64,000 bases of DNA from an uncultured Myxococcales bacterium (GTDB taxonomy: Bacteria > Myxococcota_A > Polyangia > Polyangiales > Polyangiaceae). The stretch covers positions 1-64,000 of the forward strand of contig CALFEQ010000171.1 of assembly GCA_937949945.1 (NCBI GenBank), written 5' to 3'. The translations under genes were made by a program, and so were the position numbers. This document shows positions 1-8,429 of this stretch, piece after piece. Each line of letters begins with the position of its first letter. Positions within the stretch are counted from its first letter, which is position 1. The notes under the pieces were generated by a model. The model was not told the DNA's origin. It saw only the letters and a list, made by a program, of their open reading frames with translations, and searched no databases.

Positions 1-70
1 CCTGGAGCCTGGAGCCTGGAGCCTCTTCTGACGCCTGGAGCCTCTTCTGACGCCTGGAGCCCGGAGCCTC
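1..70. repeat. Heptad (CCTGGAG)n intergenic repeat, locus A
   Basis: Three perfect tandem copies of CCTGGAG occupy 1-21. They run into two tandem copies of a 19-bp unit (15-33 and 34-52, each a heptad plus CCTCTTCTGACG) and then a degenerate heptad tail to about 70. This is the right-hand arm of the same intergenic element family seen at about 7.0, 21.2, 34.9 and 35.5 kb. Its left arm would lie outside the window. Confidence 0.85.
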
Positions 71-115
71 CCTCCGTCCTTGATCCGCTGGCCCAAACCA
101 CGCATCGTTCGCGGC

Positions 116-1888
116 ATGCACGAAGACCTGGAGCGGACCGCGGAGTCGCCGGCGCTGTCCACGCGTGTGACGCCCGTACGTCTGGAGATGCTCGACGTCA
201 CGGGTGCGATCGATCACGCCGAGCGTCTGTGCGGCGCGCGCGTCCTCGGTGATGCGACCGAGAACGGCGATCTCGCGCGCGCGATCGCAGAGGCGTGCTC
301 GATCGCAGAGAGAGGGGACCGGGCGACGGTCATCGCTCCGATCGAGCGAATGGCGACGATGCGTGACGCGCTTCGGCGCGCGGCGAGCGCTCGGCTCGGG
401 CTCGTGGCCCACGCGATCGCATCGAACGGCTCGGAGGATCTCGCGGCGCTGTGCGATCTCGGCTGGGGCGTGTTGTGCGCGTCGGGGCCGGAGGACTCGT
501 TCGACCTCGCGCTCGTTGCGCGTCGCGCGGCGGAGGACTCCGGCGTGCCTTTCATCGTGGTCCACGGGCTCGGGCGCGCGACGCACGCGGCCGGTCGCGC
601 GATCGCGAGCGTCGCGATCCCGCAGGACAGGGTCGTGCACGCGTTCGTCGGTCCGATCACGCGTACGAGGCAGGAGGCGCGATCTTCCGCAGGAGACCGC
701 GCCTTCGCGGAGCGCGTGCCGTTCGCGCTCGGCGCGGCCTTCCGCGAGTACGCGGTCGTCTCCGGCCGCCGTCACGACGTGTTCGACAAGATGCCGCTCG
801 GCGAGGCGCAGATCGTCCTCGTCGGGATGGGCCCCGTCGGCGACGCGCTCGTGCACGCGACGAGCGAGCTCCGCGCGCGCGGCTACGACGTCGGCGCGGT
901 GAACATCACCTCGTTGCGGCCGTTCCCCGGGCAGCGCCTCGTGAAGACGCTGGCGCGCGCGCTCGCGATCACCGTCCTCGAGCCGTGCGACGAGCCGCTC
1001 GCGCACGGCGCCCTGCTCGCGCGCGACGTGAAGTCGGCCTTCACCGATGCGCTCACCTGGGTGCCCGGCTTCCCGGGCATCGGCCGGATCCCGAAGCTCT
1101 TCGTGGGCGCTTGCGGATCGGCGTTCGACGTCGCGGATCTCGCCGCCGTCTGCGAGAACATGCTCGCCGACGAGCGAGGCCGTCGCGTCTTCTCCTTCAC
1201 GGAGGTCGAGCACGCGCTGCCGCCCGCGACCACCGAGCCGCCTCGCGGCGACGAGAGGTCGGAGCGCGAGGTCGCCGTCCGCTTCGTGCTCGACGACGTC
1301 GCGACCGCGGAGTCCGTGCTCGGCACGGTGGCCTCGGCGCTCGCGAACGGCGTGGGCCTCCGCACCCAAGGCATCATCACGGCGACGACGCCGGGGGCCG
1401 GCGCCGTGCTCGACGTGCTCGCGTCGCGCGATCACGCGCGCGGCGGCATGGCGCGCCGGGCGCCGCGTCTCGTGATCGCGACCGAGCGCGGCGTCGCGAG
1501 CGCGGGCGCCGTCGTGCCGCTGCCGGAGGGCGCCGTCCTCGGCGTCCTCGGTATCGAGCCGTCGGGGGCTCTGCCCGAGGCCGCGCGAACGATGGTCCGC
1601 GAGCGTCGCGCGCGCGTCCTGCCGCTCGCGACGGGCGACGGCCCGAAGCCCGCAGCCGCCATCGCCGCCGTCGCCGCCGGAGCGGCGCTCGCGCTGGCGT
1701 CGCGTACGTCGAAGACCGCGCTCGACGCGAACGCCGCGGCGCGTCTGGTCATGGAGAGCATGCCCGGACCGGACGCGGAAGCGGCGGGCCAGCGTGGGCG
1801 TCGGGCGTTCGAGGCGACGCGCGACGTCCTCGCCGCTGCCGCGAGCCCGGCGTCCGAGCCCCCGAAGGGCCCGGTCGGCGTCGCCTGA
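116..1888 (+). CDS. Pyruvate/2-oxoacid:ferredoxin oxidoreductase-like protein, N-terminal half only
   Basis: The product is about 590 residues. The first 200 residues resemble the end of domain I of pyruvate:ferredoxin oxidoreductase (a 'FDLALVARRAAEDSGVPFIV' stretch followed by a short loop). Residues about 215-370 match the transketolase-C-like domain II, with 'IVLVGMGPVGDAL' and 'LRPFPGQRLVKTLARAL'. Residues about 390-560 look like the gamma-type domain III. Full NifJ enzymes are near 1170 residues. The iron-sulfur and thiamine-diphosphate domains that would follow are absent, because the stop is followed directly by an unrelated secreted protein. So this is either one subunit of a split enzyme or a repurposed, non-catalytic relative. 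A TTG at 80 is in frame, but ATG 116 is preferred as the first ATG before the conserved region. Neither has a clear ribosome site. Confidence 0.7.
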   Translation: MHEDLERTAESPALSTRVTPVRLEMLDVTGAIDHAERLCGARVLGDATENGDLARAIAEACSIAERGDRATVIAPIERMATMRDALRRAASARLGLVAHAIASNGSEDLAALCDLGWGVLCASGPEDSFDLALVARRAAEDSGVPFIVVHGLGRATHAAGRAIASVAIPQDRVVHAFVGPITRTRQEARSSAGDRAFAERVPFALGAAFREYAVVSGRRHDVFDKMPLGEAQIVLVGMGPVGDALVHATSELRARGYDVGAVNITSLRPFPGQRLVKTLARALAITVLEPCDEPLAHGALLARDVKSAFTDALTWVPGFPGIGRIPKLFVGACGSAFDVADLAAVCENMLADERGRRVFSFTEVEHALPPATTEPPRGDERSEREVAVRFVLDDVATAESVLGTVASALANGVGLRTQGIITATTPGAGAVLDVLASRDHARGGMARRAPRLVIATERGVASAGAVVPLPEGAVLGVLGIEPSGALPEAARTMVRERRARVLPLATGDGPKPAAAIAAVAAGAALALASRTSKTALDANAAARLVMESMPGPDAEAAGQRGRRAFEATRDVLAAAASPASEPPKGPVGVA

Positions 1889-1892
1889 ACAA

Positions 1893-1921
1893 CTGGCTCG
1901 TCGCTCCCCCTGAGGTAGAAT
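1893..1921 (+). promoter_or_regulatory. Possible promoter ahead of the SUMF-like gene
   Basis: A TAGAAT -10-like box lies at 1916-1921, with a weak -35 (CTGGCT, 1893-1898) at 17 bp spacing. Only 11 nt separate the box from ATG 1933, so the leader would be about 5 nt long. Confidence 0.4.
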
Positions 1922-1932
1922 TTCATCGGCAC

Positions 1933-2898
1933 ATGTGGTCTCGCCTCTGGGTGCTCGCCGTCGTGTTGGCGGTGCCGATCCCGCTGGCGCTCGCTCAGGA
2001 CGGCGCCAACGAGGAGGGCGCGCCCGCCGCGACCGCGCTCACGACCACGACCGCCACGAACGAGCCCGCGTCTCCGCCGTCACCGGCGGGAACGAGCGCG
2101 ACGAGCGCTCCTCAGGACGTGGACGTCGAGGGGGACGAGGAGCATCCCGCGCCTCCGCCCGCTCCCATCCCGAAGGGACCGGTCCCCGTGCGCCAGCCCG
2201 TGGTCGTGAAGGACGGCATGATCCGCATCCCGGGCGGCCGCTTCACGATGGGCTCCAACGACAGGAAGGCTCCTCCGAACGAGCGCCCGGCGCGCGTCGT
2301 CGTCGTCCCTCCGTTCTGGATCGACAAGACGGAGGTGACCGTCGGCGCGTACCGCGCGTGCGTCGAGAGGGGCGCGTGCCCGAGACCGGTGCGCTCGAGC
2401 GCGTCGTGCACGTACGACATGGGCGATCCCATGCTCCCCGTCTCGTGCGTCCCGTGGACGAGCGCGCAGGCGTACTGCATCGCGGTCAACAAGCGCCTGC
2501 CGCGCGAAGTCGAGTGGGAGATGGCGGCGCGCGGCACCTCCCCGATCAAGTACCCGTGGGGTGGCACGGCCCCCGTCGGGTGCGGCCTCGCCGTGACGCT
2601 CTTGAGCGACAAGTCCCAGAAGAGCTGCGGCAAGAACAGGCCCGCGCGCGTGGGGACGCATCCGCACGGCGTGAGCCCGTTCGGCGTCCACGACATGAGC
2701 GGGAACGTCGAGGAGTGGGTCGCTGACTGGTACGGAGAGACCGTCTCCGACATGTCGCCTCGCTCCGGGGCCGCGCACGTCCTTCGCGGAGGTGGTTGGC
2801 TCAGCCGGCCGTCCGAGTCGAAGACGACGAGCCGCAACTGGGGCTCGGCGCGCGAGGCCGGTCCGAACGTCGGGTTCCGCTGCGCTCGCGACGACTGA
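1933..2898 (+). CDS. Exported formylglycine-generating-enzyme-fold (SUMF1) protein lacking the catalytic cysteines
   Basis: The product is 321 residues. Residues 1-21 form a Sec signal peptide ending near LALAQ. A Thr/Pro/Ala linker follows to about 85, then a sulfatase-modifying-factor domain to the end: 'IPGGRFTMGS' start motif, 'PPFWIDKTEVTVGAYRAC', 'NKRLPREVEWEMAARG', 'VHDMSGNVEEWVADWY' and 'GPNVGFRCARD'. True FGE enzymes carry two catalytic cysteines in the 'RGGSxLCxxxYC' segment. Here that segment reads 'RGGGWLSRPSESK', so both cysteines are replaced. Oxidation of sulfatase cysteines is therefore unlikely, and a binding or structural role in the periplasm fits better. Several other cysteines may form disulfides. 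ATG 1933 is chosen because it gives a clean signal peptide. The long upstream frame overlaps the preceding gene and is not used. Confidence 0.85.
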   Translation: MWSRLWVLAVVLAVPIPLALAQDGANEEGAPAATALTTTTATNEPASPPSPAGTSATSAPQDVDVEGDEEHPAPPPAPIPKGPVPVRQPVVVKDGMIRIPGGRFTMGSNDRKAPPNERPARVVVVPPFWIDKTEVTVGAYRACVERGACPRPVRSSASCTYDMGDPMLPVSCVPWTSAQAYCIAVNKRLPREVEWEMAARGTSPIKYPWGGTAPVGCGLAVTLLSDKSQKSCGKNRPARVGTHPHGVSPFGVHDMSGNVEEWVADWYGETVSDMSPRSGAAHVLRGGGWLSRPSESKTTSRNWGSAREAGPNVGFRCARDD

Positions 2899-3036
2899 CT
2901 TCCGGGCGGTCTCGCGGATCGGCGCCGGCGAGCGCCGTGAGCGGCGGCCCGCCGCGGGAGCGCGAAGCCCGACAACGCGAAAACCGCCGCGTTGTTGCGC
3001 CTCTCCGCCCGTGCGTCGTGGTGCGACGGACCGGAT

Positions 3037-3065
3037 TTGACCCCCCGGGATTTCTCGACTAATCC
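3037..3065 (+). promoter_or_regulatory. Sigma70-type promoter of yajC-secDF
   Basis: TTGACC (3037-3042), a 17-bp spacer, then TAATCC (3060-3065). It lies in the 250-bp gap ahead of yajC, and a start site near 3072 would give a leader of about 77 nt. Among the promoters proposed in this window it is one of the closest to the -35/-10 consensus. Confidence 0.6.
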
Positions 3066-3148
3066 CCGGCTCCTTCGTCCGGTCAGGCCCGAGGTGCGCG
3101 CATCGCGCTCGCATCTCCGAGCCTCTCCAGTCGAAGGCGGGAGCGGTC

Positions 3149-3586
3149 ATGTCCCACTACTCAGGTTTCTCAGCAGCGAGCTTCTTCCAGGACGTTCCAC
3201 CCAAGCAGGGCACGCCGGGTGTCGAGCAGCCCGCTCCGGCGGGCGGCGCTCCGCAGCAGGCGCCGCCTCCTCCGGCCGGCGGCATCTTCACGCTGCTGCT
3301 CCCGTTCTTGATCCTCGTGCCGTTCCTCATCATGAGCTTCCGCCGCAGCAAGAAGGAGGCGGAGGCGCGGAGGAACCTCAAGAAGGGCGACCGTGTCGTC
3401 ACGCAGGCCGGTCTCATCGGTGAGCTCGTCGAGATGGACGAGCGCATCGCGAAGGTGAAGATCGCGCCCGGCACGACGGTTCAGGTCGTCGCGACCACGG
3501 TGTCTCCGTTCGAAGCTCAGCCGGCGAAGGCCGACAAGGAGCTCACGGACCTCAAGGAAGCGAAGGCGGGCGCCGACAAGAAATGA
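3149..3586 (+). CDS. yajC: YajC, accessory subunit of the SecDF-YajC preprotein translocase complex
   Basis: The product is 145 residues. It has an unusually long Pro/Gln/Ala N-terminal extension of about 43 residues, a single membrane helix at about 46-63 ('IFTLLLPFLILVPFLIMSF'), and then the conserved cytoplasmic YajC core 'LKKGDRVVTQAGLIGELVEM' followed by a beta-rich segment. Most YajC proteins are near 110 residues and start just before the helix, so the extension is lineage-specific. It is followed at 52 bp by secD and then secF, the classic order. In known systems the complex helps SecYEG use the proton motive force. ATG 3149 is preceded by GGCGGGAG. Confidence 0.93.
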   Translation: MSHYSGFSAASFFQDVPPKQGTPGVEQPAPAGGAPQQAPPPPAGGIFTLLLPFLILVPFLIMSFRRSKKEAEARRNLKKGDRVVTQAGLIGELVEMDERIAKVKIAPGTTVQVVATTVSPFEAQPAKADKELTDLKEAKAGADKK

Positions 3587-3638
3587 ACCACCTCGGTCGC
3601 CGGTTCGGTCCGACACGAGGTGAAAGGCACCATCGTCG

Positions 3639-5717
3639 ATGACTTCGTCTCAGCGCAACTCCCTCATCGTCATCGCCGGCGCAGCGGCGAGCGGCTACGC
3701 GTTCTACCGCACCGACACCTTCTGGGGCGTCGTCGTATCGGGCCTCGTGATCGTGTGGGCGATCGTCACGGCGCTCCCGATCATGGACGTCGCGTGGCGG
3801 CACAAGGTCGGCTTCACGCTGGCCGTCTTCGGGGCCTGCGTCGTCGCGCTGCTGCCGACGTTCGAAGACCTCAGCCGCGACGCGAACGGCAACCCGCGCT
3901 TCCGCGCGCCGGCGTACGTCAAGGACAACATCAACTTCGGGATCGTGAAGGGGCTCGACCTCCAGGGCGGGTTGCGGCTGGTCTACACGGTCGAGGTCGA
4001 GGAGGCGCTCCGCGACAAGCGCGACAAGCTCGCGGACGACATCCGCCGCGAGCTCGCGATCGCGTTCAAGATCCACTCGGGCGACGGCCTCTTGAAGCAG
4101 GCCCAGCTCAAGCAGCTCGAGGAGAAGGTCCACGTCTTCACGCCGGAGAGCTCGCTCATCCGGATCAAGTTCAAGGATCCGGCCGACGCGTCGACGATCG
4201 ACGATCGCTTCCACGAGAAGTTCAAGCAGGAGCTCGCCAACGTCCGCACGAGCGCGCCCGGCGAGGTCGTCTTCAAGCTGCGCGCCGAGGTCGAGACGCA
4301 GACGCGCGAGCGCGCGGTCGCCCAGGCGAAGGAGACGGTCAACCGCCGCGTCGACGAGCTCGGTCTCCGTGAGGCGAGCGTGACGACGCGCGACGAGGAC
4401 ATCATCGTCGAGGTGCCCGGCTCGAACCGCGAGCACTTCGAGGAGATCAAGGAGATCATCCGCAAGACCGCCCGCCTCGAGTTCAAGATGGTGGACGACG
4501 AGGCGGACTTCTTCGGGAAGGTCGACGAGAAGCTCGTCCCCGAGGGGATCGAGATCCGCATCGAGAATGCACCCCTCGGCGAGGTCAACGGCCAGAAGCA
4601 GAACGGCCGGCGCACGTTCTTCGCGATCAAGATTCCCGACGAGTTCGAGGGCAAGAGCACGAAGGAGGACGAGGTCGCCCGCACGAAGGCGATGCAGGCC
4701 GCGCTCGACAAGCTGAAGGCCTTCACCTCCACGCTCGACGTTCCGGACGATCACCAGATCGGCTTCGAGAAGACCGAGGACTACGATCCCGACACCGGGA
4801 TCACCACGGAGGACGGCTGGCGCACGTACTACCTGCGTGCCCGCGCGGACGTCACCGGCGACTACATCACCGACGCGCAGCGCGCGATCGACAACCGGAG
4901 CGGCGTTCCGGAGGTGTACGTCGCGATCACGTTCAACCCCGTGGGCGCCGACCGGTTCGAGGAGGTCACCGGCGAGAACGTGAACCGCCGCTTCGCCATC
5001 ATCCTCGACGACGTCATCAACTCGGCGCCGGTCATCCGGTCGAAGATCGGCGGCGGCCGCGCGAGCATCACGATGGGCAGGGGCGATCCGGACCAGCAGC
5101 TCAAGGCGGCCGAGAAGCTCGAGATGGTCCTCCGCTCCGGCGCGCTGCCGGCGCCGATCACGCTCTCGAACGAGTCGGTCATCGGTCCCTCGCTCGGCGA
5201 GGACGCGATCTCGAAGGGCGCGATGGGCGCGCTCGTGGGCATCCTCCTCGTCCTCGCGTTCATGTTCATGTACTACCGGCTGTCCGGGCTCGTCGCGGAC
5301 GTCGCGGTCGTCTTCAACCTCCTCATCCAGCTCGCGGTCCTCGCGTCGTTCAGCGGCACGCTGACCCTCCCGGGTATCGCGGGCCTGGCGCTCACGGTCG
5401 GTATGGCGGTCGACGCGAACGTGCTCATCAACGAGCGCATCCGCGAAGAGCTGCGTCAGGGCCGGAGCCTCCGCGCGGCGGTCGAGGCTGGCTACGACAA
5501 GGCGTTCTCCGCCATCGTCGACAGCCACGTCACCGTCTTCATCTCCGGCCTCATCCTCGCGCAGTACGGCACCGGGCCGGTCAAGGGCTTCGCCATCACG
5601 CTCATCATCGGCATCGTGGCGAGCCTCTTCACCAGCGTGTTCTGCACGCGCCTCGTGTTCGACTACTGGGTGCGCGGCGCCAAGGCGAAGCGCCTCAGCG
5701 TCGGCGGCGGGCACTGA
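3639..5717 (+). CDS. secD: Protein translocase subunit SecD
   Basis: The product is 692 residues. The diagnostic 'GLDLQGGLRLVYTVEV' motif lies near residue 105. A large periplasmic region (about 110-530) contains 'RRVDELGLREASV' and 'DDVINSAPVIRSKIGGG'. Five C-terminal membrane helices include 'GLALTVGMAVDANVLINERI', the RND-like segment with the conserved Asp. The N-terminus is unusual: three hydrophobic stretches (about 8-22, 28-48, 57-74) precede the motif, where typical SecD has one signal-anchor helix. ATG 3639 follows GAGGTGAAAGG, a good ribosome site. SecD works with SecF and YajC to complete export across the inner membrane. Confidence 0.96.
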   Translation: MTSSQRNSLIVIAGAAASGYAFYRTDTFWGVVVSGLVIVWAIVTALPIMDVAWRHKVGFTLAVFGACVVALLPTFEDLSRDANGNPRFRAPAYVKDNINFGIVKGLDLQGGLRLVYTVEVEEALRDKRDKLADDIRRELAIAFKIHSGDGLLKQAQLKQLEEKVHVFTPESSLIRIKFKDPADASTIDDRFHEKFKQELANVRTSAPGEVVFKLRAEVETQTRERAVAQAKETVNRRVDELGLREASVTTRDEDIIVEVPGSNREHFEEIKEIIRKTARLEFKMVDDEADFFGKVDEKLVPEGIEIRIENAPLGEVNGQKQNGRRTFFAIKIPDEFEGKSTKEDEVARTKAMQAALDKLKAFTSTLDVPDDHQIGFEKTEDYDPDTGITTEDGWRTYYLRARADVTGDYITDAQRAIDNRSGVPEVYVAITFNPVGADRFEEVTGENVNRRFAIILDDVINSAPVIRSKIGGGRASITMGRGDPDQQLKAAEKLEMVLRSGALPAPITLSNESVIGPSLGEDAISKGAMGALVGILLVLAFMFMYYRLSGLVADVAVVFNLLIQLAVLASFSGTLTLPGIAGLALTVGMAVDANVLINERIREELRQGRSLRAAVEAGYDKAFSAIVDSHVTVFISGLILAQYGTGPVKGFAITLIIGIVASLFTSVFCTRLVFDYWVRGAKAKRLSVGGGH

Positions 5718-5764
5718 CGGACGGACGACCGAGCGAATCGACCGAGGGAGTCGGGTAAACGCAA

Positions 5765-6985
5765 ATGGAGTTCTTCAAGCAGCACAAGGTCTACGACTTC
5801 ATGAGGATGAGGACCTTCTGGATCCTCTTCTCGGTCGCGTTGACCTTGGGATCGTTGGTCCTCCTGTTCTACCCCGGGCCGAACTACGGCACCGACTTCC
5901 GCGGCGGCACCGAGATCGAGGTGCCGTTCAAGAAGGCGGTCGACGCCTCGCAGATCCGCCACGCCGTCACCGCCTCGGGGCAGTTCTCCGAGCCCGACGT
6001 CGTCCACGTCCAGAACGACCAGAACCCGTACCAGTTCCTCATCCGCGTTCAGGAGATCAGCACCGTCGACGACGCCACGAAGGACGCGCTTCGCCAGGCG
6101 CTCTGCCTCGGCTTCGAGGGCGACGACGAGACCAAGTGCCCGAAGAACGCCCGCGCGACGGAGGTGAAGTTCAGCGCCGGCGGCGACAAGATCTCCGTCC
6201 GCTACGACGAAGAGCCGAGCCTCGAGAAGATCAAGGAGCAGATCAAGAGCGTCTCGGGCGTGAAGCTCCGCGAGATGGAGAACAACCCGCAGATCGTGAA
6301 CAAGCGCGACAACCGGGTCGAGATCCAGCTCCAGAGCAAGGGCGACCAGCTCCTCGACGTCCTCCGCGAGTCGCTCGGCGCCGACGTCGTGCCGGAGCAG
6401 GCGCTGCGCGTCGAGTGGGTCGGTCCGAAGGCCGGTAAGCAGCTCCGCGACAGCGCGCGGAACGCGGTCCTCCTGTCGATCGCGGTCATCATGATCTACC
6501 TCGCGTTCCGCTTCGACATGCGGTTCGCGCCCGGCGTCGTGCTCGCGTGCGCTCACGACGCGCTCGTCGTCCTCGGCGCGTTCGTCATCACGGGCCGCGA
6601 GGTCACGCTCACGACGATCGCCGTCGTCCTCACGATCGTCGGCTACTCGATCAACGACACGGTCGTCATCTACGACCGCATCCGCGAGAACCTCAACAAG
6701 CACCGCGGCAAGTCGTTCGCCGAGATCATCAACATCAGCGTCTCCGAGACGCTGTCCCGCACGATCCTCACGAGCATCTCGACGCTCCTCTCGGTCGTCG
6801 CGTTCTTCGTGTGGGGCACCGGCGTCATCAAGGACTTCGCGTTCGGCATGGTCGTCGGCATCGTCGCCGGCACGTACTCCAGCATCTACGTCGCCGCCCC
6901 GTTCGTGGAGTGGGTCGACCGCCGCCTCGGCCGCAGCACGAGCGCCGAGGAGATGAAGAAGAGGCTGCGGGCGAAGCCGGCCTGA
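5765..6985 (+). CDS. secF: Protein translocase subunit SecF
   Basis: The product is 406 residues. A membrane helix near 18-36 is followed by the SecF signature 'YGTDFRGGTEIEV'. A periplasmic domain follows, here with an extra Lys/Glu-rich stretch, making it longer than the usual SecF of about 310 residues. Five helices with 'GYSINDTVVIYDRIREN' and 'LSRTILTSISTLLSVVAFF' complete the RND-like core. It lies 47 bp after secD in the same transcription unit. A small hairpin and a heptad-repeat element begin 3 nt after its stop codon, probably marking the operon end. Confidence 0.96.
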   Translation: MEFFKQHKVYDFMRMRTFWILFSVALTLGSLVLLFYPGPNYGTDFRGGTEIEVPFKKAVDASQIRHAVTASGQFSEPDVVHVQNDQNPYQFLIRVQEISTVDDATKDALRQALCLGFEGDDETKCPKNARATEVKFSAGGDKISVRYDEEPSLEKIKEQIKSVSGVKLREMENNPQIVNKRDNRVEIQLQSKGDQLLDVLRESLGADVVPEQALRVEWVGPKAGKQLRDSARNAVLLSIAVIMIYLAFRFDMRFAPGVVLACAHDALVVLGAFVITGREVTLTTIAVVLTIVGYSINDTVVIYDRIRENLNKHRGKSFAEIINISVSETLSRTILTSISTLLSVVAFFVWGTGVIKDFAFGMVVGIVAGTYSSIYVAAPFVEWVDRRLGRSTSAEEMKKRLRAKPA

Positions 6986-6987
6986 CC

Positions 6988-7215
6988 GCAGGCTCCAGGG
7001 CCTGCCGGCGCCTGGTCTCTCTGTCGTCTGGCGCCGGGGGACCACGCGTGCGCGCAGCGCGGTCTCTCGCATCGCGCGCGATCGGTCGGTTGGCTAGCAG
7101 TGCCGGAACTGCTCCGACTCTCGGCAAGAAGCGTTCGTTTCCGAAGCACGAGAGAAGCGCGAGGCTTGCAGCCCGAACCTCTCTCTGGAGCCCGTAGCCT
7201 GGAGCCTGGAGCCTC
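6988..7215. repeat. Intergenic heptad element, locus B (3' of secF)
   Basis: The left end, 3 nt after the secF stop, is a hairpin GCAGGC-N6-GCCTGC (6988-7005) whose loop carries one heptad copy (CTCCAGG). The right end (about 7184-7215) has degenerate then perfect tandem CTGGAGC heptads in the opposite orientation. The roughly 170-bp interior has no convincing coding potential. The architecture matches loci C to E: a heptad arm beside a stop codon, an interior, then an inverted heptad arm. Confidence 0.7.
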
Positions 7216-7257
7216 GTTCCCGAGGAGGCGTTTTCTGCGTGCGCAGCACCAAGCTCA

Positions 7258-7266
7258 TGCTATGAG
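7258..7266 (+). promoter_or_regulatory. Extended -10 box directly upstream of the 102-residue protein gene
   Basis: TGC followed by TATGAG (7261-7266), 9 nt before ATG 7276. There is no -35 match and no ribosome site. It belongs to the set of short-leader promoters described in the findings. Confidence 0.4.
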
Positions 7267-7275
7267 CGCCGCGCC

Positions 7276-7584
7276 ATGAGGAAGCTCGGCCTCGTCGTAT
7301 TCGCCTTCGCTCTGCTCGGTGCTGGCTCGCCTCCGGAGGATTCCGGGGCCGACGTCGAGGCGCTCGCGACGGCGCGGCGGGTTCACGGCGTGGTCACCGC
7401 GGTGGAGCCGGCGAAGATCACGATCGCGAGCGTCCAGCACACGGTCACCGGCCGGGTCGACCCGGCGCGTACGAAGGTCACCGTTCGGGGAAGGCCCGGG
7501 CGCCTCGCGGACGTGCAGCTCACCGCGCATGCGAAGGGTGAGCTCTGCCTCGACGACGTCTGGCTCGCGATCGACGTGCACTGA
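7276..7584 (+). CDS. Small exported protein of unknown function
   Basis: The product is 102 residues. It has a positively charged start 'MRKLGLVVFAFALLGAGS' that reads as a Sec signal peptide with cleavage near residue 18. A mature domain of about 80 residues follows, with an alternating beta pattern ('VHGVVTAVEPAKITIASVQ', 'VTVRGRPGRLADVQLT'), compatible with an OB-like or DUF5666-like small barrel. No family is firmly recognised. It lies 62 bp before the Mla-type ATPase gene on the same strand. In that position one would expect the permease of the system, but this protein has no multi-helix character and cannot replace it. Confidence 0.65.
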   Translation: MRKLGLVVFAFALLGAGSPPEDSGADVEALATARRVHGVVTAVEPAKITIASVQHTVTGRVDPARTKVTVRGRPGRLADVQLTAHAKGELCLDDVWLAIDVH

Positions 7585-7646
7585 ACGGACGCCTCGCCGC
7601 GCCCTGCGAGCGCGAGGGCTGATAGAGTCGGGGTACGGCAGAAGTC

Positions 7647-8429
7647 ATGGCCGGCCCGCTCATCCAGTTCCGTCAGGTGAAGAAGGCCTTCGGACCGAAG
7701 GTCGTCTACAACGGGCTCGACCTCGTCATCCATCGCGGCGAGACGCTCACGATCCTGGGGCCGTCGGGCAGCGGAAAGAGCGTCATGCTCAAGATGCTCA
7801 TCGGGCTGCTCGAGGCCGACTCCGGCGAGATCATCTTCGACGGGCGCGACGTCACGAAGCTCAGCGAAAAGGAGCTCTTCGACGTGCGTCGCCGGGTCGC
7901 GTACTTGTTCCAGGGCGCGGCGCTCTTCGACTCGCTCAGCGTCGGAGAGAACGTCGCCTACGGACTGCGCGAGCAGAACTGGAACACGATGACGGAGGAG
8001 GACATCGCCCGTCGCGTCGCGCAGTCGCTCGAGAGCGTCGGCCTGCCCGGCATCGAGGAGATGCGGCCGAGCGATCTGTCCGGCGGCATGAAGAAGCGCG
8101 TCGGGCTCGCGCGAACGCTCGCGCTCCAGCCCGAGGTCATCCTCTACGACGAGCCGACGACGGGCCTCGATCCGATCAACACGGCGCGCATCAACAACCT
8201 CATCCGCAGCATCAAACGGTCGCTGGGGCTCACGAGCGTCGTCGTGACCCACGACATGGGCACGGCCTTCTCCGTCTCCGATCGGATCGTGATGATCGGC
8301 AAGGGGAAGGTCCTGATGGAGGGTACGCCGGAGGACTTCCGCCGCACCCAGAACCCGTACGTCCGCGACTTCATCGACGGCAGGGCGCCTGAGGTCGAGG
8401 ACGTCTCCGTGCTACTCTCGACGTCGTGA
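7647..8429 (+). CDS. mlaF: ABC transporter ATP-binding protein, MlaF family
   Basis: The product is 260 residues. It has Walker A 'GPSGSGKS' (about 39-46), the Q-loop 'YLFQGAALFDSL' typical of the MlaF/Mkl family, the signature 'LSGGMKKR', Walker B 'VILYDEP', and the switch histidine in 'VVVTHDMGTAF'. 'GGMKKRVGLARTLAL' is characteristic of phospholipid (Mla) ATPases. The stop overlaps the start of the MCE gene by 4 bp (GTGA), so the two are translationally coupled. The expected partner permease MlaE is not adjacent and must be encoded elsewhere. A TGATAGAGT box at 7620-7628 may be its own promoter. Confidence 0.88.
   Translation: MAGPLIQFRQVKKAFGPKVVYNGLDLVIHRGETLTILGPSGSGKSVMLKMLIGLLEADSGEIIFDGRDVTKLSEKELFDVRRRVAYLFQGAALFDSLSVGENVAYGLREQNWNTMTEEDIARRVAQSLESVGLPGIEEMRPSDLSGGMKKRVGLARTLALQPEVILYDEPTTGLDPINTARINNLIRSIKRSLGLTSVVVTHDMGTAFSVSDRIVMIGKGKVLMEGTPEDFRRTQNPYVRDFIDGRAPEVEDVSVLLSTS

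Noticed and set aside
451..1932. Upstream extension of the SUMF-like frame to 451
   Set aside because: It overlaps the PFOR-like gene in another frame, is Arg-rich and has no domain. A signal peptide begins at ATG 1933.
3552..5714. A 720-residue minus-strand frame opposite secD
   Set aside because: It is antisense to an unmistakable SecD and has no motif.
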